Counted from the first letter of the stretch, positions 1 through 8,973 are shown. The stretch: 15,466 bases of DNA from CALXJM01 sp963930325 (GCA_963930325.1 CAWVME010000010.1:1-15466); one strand, 5' to 3'. Notes: generated from the sequence alone by a model not told the origin. A program made the numbers and translations.

Positions 1-87
1 TATCTTCATGCTAAAAATACAGGAGAAGTAGAGCAAGAAGTAATAAAATCAATACAACAGGATATCAGAAAGTTAGGTGGTAAATAA
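1..87 (+). CDS. C-terminal end of an HK97 gp10-like head-tail protein (partial)
   Basis: The window opens inside a reading frame that runs 28 codons to a TAA at 85-87. The visible tail is polar and helical (ends DIRKLGGK). The next gene starts at the A of this stop codon (TAATG), so the two are translationally coupled. A gp10-like minor head-tail protein normally occupies this place, directly before the tail terminator and the major tail protein. The identification therefore rests on gene order and not on a motif, and the visible stretch is too short to confirm it. Confidence 0.5.
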   Translation, partial: YLHAKNTGEVEQEVIKSIQQDIRKLGGK

Positions 88-437
88 TGATAAATTTAAA
101 GCCACAAATATATAAAAATCTAACAGAAACGTCAGCAGATGATGTTTCTTATTTTTATCCTGAAACATGGGTAAAAGGCAAAAAGTTAATTTCTTATTAC
201 GAACTAGATAATTCGGAAGCAGAAAATGCAGATGACGAAGAGTATAGCAGTAATATTGCAATACAAGTAGATATTTGGTGTGATACACCTAGTGAATGTT
301 CTAGTTTAGCAATAGAAGTTAATAAAAAAATGAGAGATATGGGGTTCCATAGGACTTTATGTCTTGATTTACGAGAAGAAGGTGCTGTAAAACACCACAA
401 AACAATGCGTTTTGAGAAAGAAGAAATTTTAGAATAA
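87..437 (+). CDS. Putative tail terminator / tail completion protein
   Basis: A 116-aa soluble protein with no signal peptide or membrane segment. It starts at ATG 87, overlapping the upstream stop by one base, with an AGGTGG ribosome site six bases before it. The middle holds a beta-rich stretch (IAIQVDIWCDTPSEC) followed by a helix (SLAIEVNKKMRDMGF) and a final beta part (KTMRFEKEEILE). This alpha/beta pattern and its place directly before the major tail protein match the small proteins that cap the siphophage tail tube and join it to the head. Function is inferred mainly from synteny. It has a TCG-GAA pair whose CGG lies out of phase and reads normally. Confidence 0.6.
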   Translation: MINLKPQIYKNLTETSADDVSYFYPETWVKGKKLISYYELDNSEAENADDEEYSSNIAIQVDIWCDTPSECSSLAIEVNKKMRDMGFHRTLCLDLREEGAVKHHKTMRFEKEEILE

Positions 438-452
438 AGGAGGGCGTTAATT

Positions 453-1055
453 ATGCCAAAAAAGAAAGCATTAAGAGGTTTAAGTGGAATTAAAGTATTT
501 GAATTATTAGAAAATACAGAAACAAATTATAAGGTAGGAGAAGCAATTCCTATCCCTTATGCACAAAAATTAACAAGAGATGTACAAACATCAAATGATC
601 CAATTTATGCTGATGATGAAATCTACGACGACGAAGAAATATTCGATGGAGAGGACTTTGAACTAGAAATACCAGAAGCTGAATTGGAATTAATGGAAGT
701 ACTTGAAGGCGGAGAATATGACGACGAAAGCAAAGAATACTCTTGGGGACCTGACAATCAAGGAAAAGATTATGCAATGACTTTTAAAGCCAAAAGAAAA
801 GATGGAAACTATAGAATGTTTAGATATTATAGATGTAAATTTAAAAAAGTGAAACAAGATTTACAGACACAAGACAATGGAACACAAGTTTCAGTATTAA
901 CAATAAGTGGAACATTTTACAAAAGAGCTTTATTAACAGACCCAAAAGTTAGAACATTAAAAGATAGCACACAAGCTTCAGATTTAACATGGCTTGATAC
1001 AGTACCAACTGTACCAGCAACAACTGGTAGCGATGCAGGGCAAAGTCAAACCTAG
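453..1055 (+). CDS. Major tail protein, phi13-like family
   Basis: A 200-aa protein preceded by AAAGGAGGG. It opens with a lysine-rich MPKKKALRGLSGIKVF segment and a central, strongly acidic stretch (about residues 50-90, many D and E). It continues with the beta-rich portion (YAMTFKAKRKDGNYRMFRYYRCKFKK; VSVLTISGTFYKRALL) typical of the tail tube subunit of Firmicute siphophages, and ends in a Thr/Pro/Ser-rich tail. The subunit polymerises into the hollow tail tube around the tape measure. Its position between the tail terminator and the chaperone pair agrees. A strong hairpin overlaps its stop region. Confidence is good from sequence character plus gene order. Confidence 0.82.
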   Translation: MPKKKALRGLSGIKVFELLENTETNYKVGEAIPIPYAQKLTRDVQTSNDPIYADDEIYDDEEIFDGEDFELEIPEAELELMEVLEGGEYDDESKEYSWGPDNQGKDYAMTFKAKRKDGNYRMFRYYRCKFKKVKQDLQTQDNGTQVSVLTISGTFYKRALLTDPKVRTLKDSTQASDLTWLDTVPTVPATTGSDAGQSQT

Positions 1056-1075
1056 GAGAGTAGAGATACTCTCCT
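1054..1075 (+). other. Hairpin with GAGA loop after the major tail gene
   Basis: AGGAGAGTA (1054-1062) and TACTCTCCT (1067-1075) form a perfect 9-bp stem around a GAGA tetraloop (GNRA type). There is no U-run after it, so it is unlikely to be an efficient intrinsic terminator. It begins inside the stop codon of the major tail gene and may stabilise the 3' end of that abundant mRNA or reduce read-through. The role is inferred. Confidence 0.6.
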
Positions 1076-1101
1076 GAATTTATAATAAAGGAGAATAAAA
1101 A

Positions 1102-1545
1102 ATGGCAACAAAAAGTAGTGAAAAATTAAGTTTACCAAAAAAGAAAACAATACATGGTGTAGAGGTTCGTAAAATGCCTTGTGGCAAGTATTTTGAAGCT
1201 CTACAAACTTTAAAGGATTTGCCAGAAGACTTTATAAAAGAGCTTTCTGACAATGGACAAGATTTTAAGTTATCAGAAATGTTTACAATAGAAAATATAA
1301 TGGATTTAGTTGTTAAATTAATTATAATACTACCAGATTTCACATTTAGATTTTTATCAGCATTAATGGATATAGATGAAGATAAATTAAAAAATGAAAT
1401 TACACCAAAAGAATTGCTAGATATTGTTAAAGAATTTTGGGAATTAAACGAATTAGAAAGTTTTTTCGAACAAATGAAGCCAATATTGAGCAAGATTACA
1501 ACTCTAATTGGCTTCAGAGAACAATTGCCATCTGCATCAAAATAG
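1102..1545 (+). CDS. Tail assembly chaperone, short form (G analogue)
   Basis: A 147-aa protein with an AAGGAG ribosome site. Its sequence has the layout of siphophage tail chaperones: a short basic N-terminus, a GVEVRKMPCGKYFEALQTL segment, then helices with hydrophobic spacing (FTIENIMDLVVKLIIILPDF) and a helical end. The chaperone binds the tape measure during tail assembly and is absent from the virion. Near its 3' end lies the in-frame heptamer T_TTT_TTC, from which a fraction of ribosomes should move to the -1 frame and make the longer GT product. Position between the major tail protein and the tape measure is the classical one. Confidence 0.75.
   Translation: MATKSSEKLSLPKKKTIHGVEVRKMPCGKYFEALQTLKDLPEDFIKELSDNGQDFKLSEMFTIENIMDLVVKLIIILPDFTFRFLSALMDIDEDKLKNEITPKELLDIVKEFWELNELESFFEQMKPILSKITTLIGFREQLPSASK
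1461..1467 (+). promoter_or_regulatory. -1 frameshift slippery site T_TTT_TTC (G to GT)
   Basis: In the frame starting at 1102 the codons are AGT TTT TTC GAA, giving the X_XXY_YYZ heptamer T_TTT_TTC. The -1 frame is open from here to the stop at 1673. This is the expected signal and place for the tail-chaperone frameshift known in lambda-like tails. It is mechanistically distinct from the CGG-linked +1 shifts elsewhere in the window. Confidence 0.75.
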
Positions 1546-1673
1546 GCATTAGTAAAAAAGCTTTCTTAGAAGATTATTATCCAGACGAAATTTCAATAAT
1601 TATGCAAGAATACGCAGAATTAAATAAAACACAAAACAATAATGAGGAAGAAGTAAGTGCAGAAAATTTCTAA
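1467..1673 (+). CDS. T-domain extension of the GT tail chaperone (-1 frame)
   Basis: After slipping at 1461-1467 the -1 frame adds 68 residues to the first 122 residues of G, making a GT product of about 190 aa. The added part includes WLQRTIAICIKIGISKKAF, then DYYPDEISIIMQEYAELNK, which fits the T region (a helix ending in a tail like LxxYAExN) that recruits major tail protein in siphophages. An ATG at 1437 lies in the same frame but has no ribosome site and overlaps G, so independent initiation is unlikely. Ends with a Q/N/E-rich tail. Confidence 0.7.
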   Translation, partial: RTNEANIEQDYNSNWLQRTIAICIKIGISKKAFLEDYYPDEISIIMQEYAELNKTQNNNEEEVSAENF

Positions 1674-1679
1674 AACCTA

Positions 1680-1708
1680 TTGCAATATTCTGTAAAATAC
1701 TGTAAGAT
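1680..1708 (+). promoter_or_regulatory. Possible weak promoter of the accessory gene
   Basis: TTGCAA and TAAGAT, each four of six matches to the sigma-A consensus, are separated by exactly 17 bases and lie 20 bases before the accessory gene start. It is weak, but it fits a self-contained cassette because two terminators follow the gene. Confidence 0.3.
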
Positions 1709-1728
1709 GTTGCCAGGAGGGACGGTAT

Positions 1729-2271
1729 ATGTGGTTTGCAATATTATGTTTGGGGGCAATAGTTATATATTTGATATGGGGAGTTAATTATAACGTAAAA
1801 GAGAATAAAAAAAAGCAAAAAGAAAAAAATGGTATTGAAGAAAAAGGAAAACAATATAATGCAGAATATTTTGCTAAAATAAAACATATATGTGGACTGC
1901 CATTAGCAGAAAATTCAGAATGTATAATATATTTATGTAATAATCAAATTGTAATTGAGAGTGTAGGTAATATTTTTAAATTGCAAAACGACAAAATTAT
2001 AGATATAAGTATTAAAACATCTAAAGAAGTAAAAAATTCTATTAGTGGAGCGGTTGGTGGTTATATATTATTAGGACCAATAGGAGCCTTTTTAAATGGA
2101 AGTACCACAGAATTTTATAGATTCTTAATAATTATTTACAAAAACAAAGAAAACAAAGAACAATGTATAAGTTTTGACTTAAAAGATGACTTAAATGTTT
2201 ATAAAGAAATATCTAATTATATAGAACAATTTAAAAATAATATTACAGAGAAAAAAGAAATAGAATTATAA
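1729..2271 (+). CDS. Membrane-anchored protein of unknown function, moron-like
   Basis: A 180-aa protein with an AGGAGGG ribosome site. Residues 2-18 are one hydrophobic N-terminal helix (FAILCLGAIVIYLIWGV), followed by a lysine-rich linker (KENKKKQKEKN), so the bulk is probably anchored on the inner face. The rest has a GLPLAENSECIIYLCNNQIVI beta-rich part and a glycine-rich motif GAVGGYILLGPIGAFLNG (about 108-125), which could be a second membrane-associated or glycine-zipper element. A serine/phenylalanine strand region and a helix finish it. Proteins of this kind occur between chaperone and tape-measure genes in Firmicute phages, but I know no proven function. A private promoter and two terminators suggest expression outside the tail operon, for example from the prophage. 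Superinfection exclusion is a guess. Confidence 0.65.
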   Translation: MWFAILCLGAIVIYLIWGVNYNVKENKKKQKEKNGIEEKGKQYNAEYFAKIKHICGLPLAENSECIIYLCNNQIVIESVGNIFKLQNDKIIDISIKTSKEVKNSISGAVGGYILLGPIGAFLNGSTTEFYRFLIIIYKNKENKEQCISFDLKDDLNVYKEISNYIEQFKNNITEKKEIEL

Positions 2272-2275
2272 AAAA

Positions 2276-2308
2276 AACACATTACAAAAATGTAGTGTGT
2301 TTATTTTT
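2276..2308 (+). terminator. Intrinsic terminator after the accessory gene
   Basis: AACACATTACA (2276-2286) pairs with TGTAGTGTGTT (2291-2301) over 11 bp with one G-U pair and an AAAA loop, followed by TATTTTTTAT. A-rich sequence on the other side could let it work on both strands. Confidence 0.75.
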
Positions 2309-2311
2309 TAT

Positions 2312-2340
2312 AGCATCAGATTAATTTCTGGTGCTTTTAT
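2312..2340 (+). terminator. Second, tandem hairpin before the tape measure gene
   Basis: AGCATCAG (2312-2319) pairs with CTGGTGCT (2328-2335), including one G-U pair, and is followed by TTTTATT. It sits only 10 bases after the previous terminator and ends just before the tape measure ribosome site. The doublet would isolate the tape measure gene from upstream transcription unless there is antitermination. Confidence 0.6.
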
Positions 2341-2363
2341 TATGCCTGAAAAGAGGTGGAAAA

Positions 2364-5300
2364 GTGAACCAGACACAAATAGGAGAATTATTAATTAATT
2401 TAAAAATAAAAACAGAAGCTATTGAAAAAGGAGTAGAAACAGCAAAACAAAAATTGGAGCAATTAGAAAATCAAAATAAACAAGTTCAAGATAGTAATAG
2501 TGCCTTAGATGCAAGCTTTATAGCACTATCAGCAAGCGCAGTAATAGCGTTAACCAAAATAACATCAGCAGTACAAGATGGTGTAAATAAATATAATTCA
2601 TATGTTAATAGCATGAATGCGCTTCAAAAAACTGCCGCAGCAACCAACAATTCAATGACTGACATAGAAGATACTATAGAAGATGTAAATAAATTAAAAT
2701 TAATGGATGAATCAGATTTAAATGCATCAATTAAAAACTTATTACTATATGGATATACTGCAGAGCAAGCAGCAGATATCTTAAAGGTATTACAAGATGC
2801 AGCTGTAGGAAATAGACAAGCTTCGTATTCACTGTCAGAAGCTGTTAGGGTAACAACAGAGCGGAATTAGAATGGAAAATTCGGTTCTTTCTGATGCCGC
2901 AGGTGTGCAAAAAAACATTTCTAAAATGTATGAAGAATATGCTGCTAGTATCGGGAAAAGTAGCGATGCTTTAACACAAGCAGAAAAGGCACAAGCTGTT
3001 TACAATGGAATAATGGCAGAAGCTAGTATGTTCACAGGTGCAGCAGCTGAAATGGCTAGTGGATTCCAAGGACAGCAAGCTCAATTAAATGCTACAAATT
3101 TAGAATTTAGTAGAACGCTTGGAGAAAGCATGATACCATCTCTAACTCAGTATAGCGGATTACAATTGCAAATAACTAAAGGATTAACGGAATTTATTTC
3201 TAATCATAAAAGTGCTACAAGTGGAATAATAACGTTCACTACTACTTTGTTAGGTATGATAGTCGGACTTACTACTGCTAAAAAAGCATATACTGCTTAT
3301 AAAACGGCAGCTGTTGCTGCAGATATGACAACTAAAGCTTTTACTGTATCACTAATGGCTAATCCAGTCACTTTAATAGCAGTGGGGATTGCTGCAGTTG
3401 TTGCAGGGTTAGCAGTATTTAACACTAAAATGCAAGAGTCGATAGACAAAATGGAAGAATCAACAGAAAAATCAAAGAACTTAAGTGACGCAATGCAAGG
3501 ATTTATGAATAATGGACAGTATACAGAAAGTGAAAGAACAATAGTAAAAGACGCAGCAAACGAAGCTCAACAACTAGTGGATAAATATGATTCATTGAAT
3601 GAAAGGTTAAAAGAAATAAAAGATGAACAAAATAATATAGCTGAAAATTCTAAGGGAATAGCTTATTCAATAGAAGAAACTAGACAATTAAGTGAGTTAT
3701 CGCAAGAATATAATGAGCTTTCAAAAGAATTAGCAAATATGGAGCAACAATTTGAAGAAACAGGGAAAAGCATTGACTATTACAGGATTAGAGCAGATAA
3801 ATTGAATAATACTTTAGAATTAAGTGATATAAAACAAAAATATTTGACAGCAACAAATCAAAAAGCACATAGAGAAACGTTGATTAATATTGCTCAAACC
3901 AAAGCAGACATACAAGGAAAGCAACAATTATTAGACATATTGAAAAAAGGACAAACAACAACAGAAGATTATGCAGATGCGAAATCTCAATTAGTAAAAG
4001 CTTATCCAGAAATTGCTCAAGTTAACGAAAATACAATTGCTAGTACTCAAGCTATGATAGATGCAGAAAATGCTGCGGCAGACGCAGAGTGGGCAAACGC
4101 ACAAGTCGCTATACAAGCAAGCTTATTAGAAGTATCTGCTATGGCAAGTAATAGTGAACAAATACAAACTATTGCAGCAGCGACACAACAATCAGTTGAA
4201 CAAGTTACAGCTTCATTACAAAATCAAATAGCTGTGTTGTCTAATTTAGCACAATTAAGTCCAGCCGATTTTAAAGGAAGTGTAACTACTACTTATGTAC
4301 CTAAGTCATACAAGAGTTCAGGAGGAAGCTCATCATATTCTAACAAACGCTTAGACAATTATAAAAAGGAAATAGAACATAAAAAAGCATTAGATCAGTT
4401 GAGTATTCAACAAGAAATATCTATGTATGAGTATGCGCTAAGGTATTATGCCAAGACAGCTGATGAAAAAATGGAACTTAGAGAAAAAATATACGATTTA
4501 AACAAAGAATTAGCACAAAAGGAAAAAGAAATACTAGAACAGCAAACTGAAGACTATGAAGCATACATTCAAGAGCAAAAGAATTTGCGTGGTGCAGCTT
4601 ATGACATAGCAGAACAAACAGCAGACTATGATAAGATAATTCAAATGCATAGAAATTACTTAAATCAAATAATGAAAGACGAAAGATTATCTCTTGATGA
4701 GCGAAAAGAAATTTATAGAGAAGAATTACAAACAATAAGAGATTATGAACAACAAAAACGTGATTTAAGAGTAGAAGCAATAGACAATACAGTATCACAA
4801 TTAACAAATGCAATAACAAAACAATTAGAAGAAATGCAAGAAAAAGACAAAGAATACATAGATAATCAAATAGAATCTATAGAAAAATTAAAAGAAATTC
4901 GTATTAATGCTATAAATGCTGAGTATGATGCAAAAATAGAAGCGATAGAAAAAGAATTAGAAGCATTAGACAAAGCGGAACAACAAAAAAGTAGAGATGA
5001 AGAAGATGCAGAATACGAGAGAAAAAAGAAAAGATTAGAAGAATTGATAGCATTTGAGCATGACACAACAACAAAAGCTAATTATCAAAAAGAACTAGAT
5101 AAATTAATAGCAGAATATCAAAAGACTTTAGATGAAAGAGCTTTACAAGACAAAAAAGATGCACTAAATGAACAAAAAGAAATGCTACAACAAGAACAAG
5201 ATGATAAAGTACAAACAATAGAAGATGAAGCAGAAAAACAAAAAGAAGTATATGAAAATCAATTAGAAGAATTAGAAAAATATTATGACGAACAAATAGA

Positions 5301-5703
5301 TATGGCACAAAAAACTGCAGAGCAAATGCTTTTAAATGTAAATCAAAATCAAGAAAAAATATTAGAATTGTTAAAAAATTATGGCGATGCATATGAAATA
5401 ACAGGACAAACATTAGGCGAAAAACTAGCACAAGGAATTAATGATGGAGTTGCAAATAACATTCAAAATGTAATTCAAAGAATACAAGATGTTATAGATA
5501 CAGGAATAGAAAATAAAATAAGAGAATGGACGTCTAGTGGATATATGTATAATTCAACTGCAAACAAGCCACAAGTAGCTAATAAGACTATTAACGTATA
5601 TCAGACAAATAATATTGAGCAAAACCCAGAATTACCAAGCGAAACATATAGAAAATTAAAGAATATAGATGAACAATTAGCAGCACAATTAGCTGGCATA
5701 TAG
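2364..5703 (+). CDS. Tape measure protein (needs a +1 shift at CGG 2862)
   Basis: The tape measure protein sets tail length and is ejected with DNA. The start is GTG 2364, behind GAGGTGG; a GTG at 2331 lies in the terminator stem and is not used. The first 166 codons end at TTE, followed by in-frame CGG and, one codon later, TAG. Dropping the C continues as GIRMENSVLSDAAGVQKNISKMYEEYA, the conserved block of this family, to 5703, giving about 1112 aa. The shift must fall between the +1-frame stop at 2851 and the TAG at 2868. Hydrophobic segments lie near residues 288-306 and 333-355. Long charged coiled coils (E/K/Q-rich) cover about 360-480 and 670-1030. The C-terminus carries KTINVYQTNN. 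Family assignment is strong; decoding is inferred. Confidence 0.9.
2862..2864 (+). other. CGG +1 recoding site 1 (tape measure)
   Basis: Context GAG CGGA ATT AGA. Read in triplets it gives E-R-N-stop. Reading CGGA as one residue, or skipping C 2862, gives E-G-I-R-M-E-N, the expected family sequence. The usable interval is only 18 bases because both frames have nearby stops. Confidence 0.85.
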
Positions 5704-5713
5704 GAGGTGTAAG

Positions 5714-6604
5714 GTGCAAAAGTTAGAAGTAATCAATTTAGGATTAAATGAAAATCTTATTTTAAACAATGTAGGTGGAGACACAGAAGACATCTTGTTA
5801 TCTCATATCGAAGGATTAGGTCATCCAGGAGCAACAAGTCAAAAATCTCAAGGTGTTGTACAAGATGGTAGCAATGCAGAAGATGCATTGTTAAACAACA
5901 GAGTTATTAAAGTAGATATAACAATAAGAACTAAAACAAGAGAAAAACTATATGAACTAAAAAGAAAAATATATAGAATAATTAATCCTAAGACATATAA
6001 TACTTCTACTGGAAAAAGAGGAGAATTATTATTATATTACACAAATGATTATAAAAAATATAGAATATATGCACGAGTAGAAGATAGTGTAGATTTCAAT
6101 GCAAGGTTTATGAACCATGATAAAGCTACAATATCTTTTTTATGTATAAATCCTTATTGGCTTGATGCCGAAGGCATAGATATGGACATAAAATCTGTTA
6201 GAGGCGGATTAAAATTTCCATTAGCACTACCAAATAATTTTGCATTAGTAACATTTTATAGAGAAATTGAAAACTTAGGAGACGTAGAAGCACCTATTCA
6301 AATAGAATATACTGGACCAGCAACTAATCCTAGAATTACAAATGAGACCACGGGAGAATATATACAAGTTAATATGGAAATAGGAGAAAAAGAAAAATTA
6401 GTAATTAATACTGCAGAGGGAAAAGAAACCGTTAATCTTATAACTCCACACAAAACAGAAGATGTATATAATAATATTGATTTAAACAGTACATTTTTTA
6501 AATTAATAGCAGGGAAAAATCTTATAAAATATAGCTCAGATGCGGAGACCTCAAAAGATAGTGTTAGGATAACTGATTATAGTAATAAATATGTGGGGGT
6601 ATAG
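5714..6604 (+). CDS. Distal tail protein (Dit, Sipho_tail family)
   Basis: A 296-aa protein starting at GTG 5714, five bases after AGGAGGT; 10 bases separate it from the tape measure stop. The N-terminal part has the typical pattern GHPGATSQKSQGVVQDG, then VIKVDITIRTKTREKLYELKRKIYRIINPK and GKRGELLLYYTNDYKKYRIYARVEDSVDF, matching the belt domain of Dit proteins that form the ring at the tail tip. The C-terminal half (FCINPYWLDAEG, then a beta-rich galectin-like region, IQIEYTGPATNPRI) is also typical. It forms the hub joining tube and tip protein. It has two CGG trinucleotides out of phase and one GCG-GAG, all read normally, and no in-frame CGG. Confidence 0.85.
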   Translation: MQKLEVINLGLNENLILNNVGGDTEDILLSHIEGLGHPGATSQKSQGVVQDGSNAEDALLNNRVIKVDITIRTKTREKLYELKRKIYRIINPKTYNTSTGKRGELLLYYTNDYKKYRIYARVEDSVDFNARFMNHDKATISFLCINPYWLDAEGIDMDIKSVRGGLKFPLALPNNFALVTFYREIENLGDVEAPIQIEYTGPATNPRITNETTGEYIQVNMEIGEKEKLVINTAEGKETVNLITPHKTEDVYNNIDLNSTFFKLIAGKNLIKYSSDAETSKDSVRITDYSNKYVGV

Positions 6605-6608
6605 GATT

Positions 6609-7785
6609 ATGAATTGCATTGAAATTATTAATACTAATTTTGAACTTTTGCGGGATTATTACTAACTATGAAAGCTTAATTTGTACTTGGAACTATTTTG
6701 AATGTGGAACATTTGAGCTTACTATAAATAAAAATAAAGCAAATACAGAAAAGCTACAAATAGATAATATGCTTATTGTAAATAAGAATGATGAAAAAAT
6801 ATTATTGATTGAAAAAAGAGAAACCACATCAAATAAAAATAGCAAAACTTTAAAAATAACAGGTACATGCATAAAAGGAATTACGAAACGAAGAATAATA
6901 GCAACTAATGGTTATGATAGAGTTACAGAAACACAAGCAGAAAATGTAATGAAACATTACTTAAAGAATCATATTGTCGAAAGTTATTATGATAATATTA
7001 GGACACCTGAAAGAGATATTTCTTGGTTAGAAATAGCACCAACACAAAATAGAGGTATCAAGACTGTATGGCAAGCTAGATTAACTAATTTACATGATGA
7101 AGAAAAACATATTGCCGAAGATACAGGAATGGGCTGGAAAGGTATATTAGATAGAACTAATAAATGTATCAGTTTTGACTGCTATGAAGGAACTGATAGG
7201 TCAATAAATCAAATAGGAGATGGAAATACTTACGAAGAGTTAGAGCAATATACGCACCAGCAATTAGAGCAATATACACATAGCCAACTAGAAGGAAATA
7301 AAAAAGTACCGTATATTATTTTTTCTGAAAAAAAGAAAAATTTATTAAATGGAAAAGTTACAGATGACAACACAAATTATAAAAATGTAGCTTATGCAGC
7401 AGGCAAGGGAGAAAATGAGGACAGACTTATAACAGTGATTGGAACAGCAACAGGTTTTGACAGAAGAGAAGTGTATGTGGATTTAAGCAACATAGATGAT
7501 CCAGATGAACTAAAAAATGAAGGACAGAAAAAACTTGATACGTATAAAACAATAAAATCAGTAGAAGGAAAAATATATGAAATACCTAATATGGAATATG
7601 AAAAAGATTTCTTCCTAGGAGATATTGTTACAGTAGAAAGTGATGGAGTTTATGAAGATAAGAGAATTATCCAAGCAAAAGAAATCTATGAAAGAAATAA
7701 TATAACTGTAGAATTAGGATTTGGAGACAAAATACCAAGTTTAGCAGAACAAATAAAAAAAATAACACAAAAACCTATATTATAA
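6609..7785 (+). CDS. Tail tip endopeptidase-like protein (needs a +1 shift at CGG 6651)
   Basis: ATG 6609 gives MNCIEIINTNFELL, then CGG and a stop three codons later (6660s). Omitting the C continues with GIITNYESLICTWNYFECGTFELTI, matching the start of siphophage tail proteins of the Prophage_tail/ReqiPepy6 Gp37-like type (usual form M-x-I-x-x-x-x-x-F-x-x-x-G-I-I-D-x-Y-x-S-L-x-W). The combined product is about 391 aa. A TTG at 6619 could start the second frame alone, but it would replace the conserved beginning with a sequence (MKLLILILNF) that does not fit. A repeated pair, EQYTHQQLEQYTHSQLE, lies in the middle. It sits at the tail tip on Dit. The stop overlaps a terminator stem. Confidence 0.8.
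6651..6653 (+). other. CGG +1 recoding site 2 (tail endopeptidase)
   Basis: Context TTG CGGG ATT ATT. Triplet reading gives L-R-D-Y-Y-stop, while skipping C 6651 gives L-G-I-I-T-N-Y-E-S. It lies only 14 codons after the start, so without recoding practically no protein is made. Confidence 0.8.
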
Positions 7786-7809
7786 ATATTAAATATAGGT
7801 TTTATTTTT
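7770..7809 (+). terminator. Terminator between the tip protein and fibre genes
   Basis: AAAACCTATAT (7770-7780) and ATATAGGTTTT (7793-7803) form a perfect 11-bp stem with a 12-base loop, followed by ATTTTTG. It overlaps the last codons of the upstream gene, and the fibre ribosome site (AAAGGAG) follows directly. The stem is AT-rich, so termination may be partial. Confidence 0.6.
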
Positions 7810-7825
7810 GTAGAAAGGAGCAAAA

Positions 7826-8960
7826 ATGGCGGGAGAAATAACATTAAAAAGTTTTCCATTCGATAGTATGGATGTATTAAATTCCGAATCTAGTCAAATG
7901 GAGCCAGATCGATTGTATGAAGCAAAAATATTTAGACAATATTTTGAGAAATTCTTAAGTACAGGTGTTTATTTTGGAGTTTATAACAATTATGGAGATA
8001 ACAGCATGAAAGTAACAGCTGATGGAGGATTAAACATAAAAGTAGCAAAAGGAGCAGGAAACATAAAAGGTGCAGATTTTGAGAACGAAAGTGACAGAAT
8101 TTTTACATTAGAAAGACCAGTTGCTGGAAATAGAGTAGATAGAGTAGTAGTTAAATTTGATACAACTTTAGCTACAAGAGCAACTCAACTTTATGTTAAA
8201 AATGGGACAGGGGAGGTACCAGCGGAATTACAAAGAGATGAAAATATTTATGAAATATGTTTAGCTGAGGTTACTGTAAAGAGCACTACAAATATAACAG
8301 ATGCAGATGTAGTTGACAAAAGGCTTAATAGTTCACTGTGTGGGGTGGTAACTTCTCTAATTAGCATAGACGGTGAAGAGCTGTATGAAAAGTTTCAAGA
8401 TTATATAGATGAAATAACAGCTAACTTAATGTTAAAAAATCAAGACAATGTATGTGAAGGTAAACTTACTGCTAATGGTGGCTTCGTAGGGGATTGCACA
8501 GGCAATGCACGGGACAGCAACAAAATTAGCAGATGCAAAGACAATACAACTGTCAGGAGAAGTGTTTGGACAAGCGAGTTTTGATGGAAGTCAAGATATA
8601 ACTATAAATACTTCTTTAGAAAATAATACGATTAAGACGAATTTAGCAATAAATGGTAATGTAATTTTTAAAAAGAAAGGAAATGTAGTATTTGTTATAA
8701 CAACTGTGACATGTGGACCGACGAGTGCGTTCATATTAGGAGAAAATAGTGCAGTTATTCCAGATTGGGCTTTGCCAAGCTCTAATATTGTAGAAAATGA
8801 TGGACCGTTAAAATGTAACACTGTAACAGACATGGATGGAAAGTGCAGGGGTTATTTAATATTAGATAAAAAAAATAAAAAAATATCAACAGTTATTAGC
8901 AATACTGACATGGAAGAGAGCAAAACTCTTACGATGAGCGCGACTTATATTGTTGATTGA
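7826..8960 (+). CDS. Tail fibre / baseplate protein (needs a +1 shift at CGG 8510)
   Basis: Starts at ATG 7826 behind AAAGGAG. Residues 1-228 include FPFDSMDVLNSESSQMEPDRLYEAKIF and RIFTLERPVAGNRVDRVVVKFD, typical of the N-terminal attachment part of Firmicute phage baseplate/fibre proteins. The frame then reaches FVGDCTGNA, an in-frame CGG, and after the +1 shift GTATKLADAKTIQLSGEVFGQASFDGSQDITI, the usual GNAxTATKL...LSGDVxGSASFDGS fibre repeat. The repeat is thus split exactly at the CGG. The total is about 377 aa, ending in a beta-rich tip. Without the shift the product ends 24 codons later in an unrelated sequence. The role is host recognition or spike support. Confidence 0.8.
8510..8512 (+). 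other. CGG +1 recoding site 3 (fibre)
   Basis: Context GCA CGGG ACA GCA. Skipping C 8510 restores the fibre repeat G-N-A-G-T-A-T-K-L, whereas triplet reading gives R-D-S-N-K and a TGA after 24 codons. Confidence 0.8.
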
Positions 8961-8973
8961 TGAGGTGATTTAA

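Noticed and set aside
2331..2363. Tape measure start at GTG 2331
   Set aside because: This GTG lies in the right arm of a terminator hairpin; GTG 2364 has a proper ribosome site.
4478..5431. Long minus-strand open frames inside the tape measure gene
   Set aside because: They are low-complexity Leu/Phe/Ser-rich shadows of the coiled-coil coding sequence and have no ribosome sites.
6619..7785. Independent tip-protein gene starting at TTG 6619
   Set aside because: The resulting N-terminus does not fit the family, whereas MNCIEIINTNFELL joined to GIITNYESL does.
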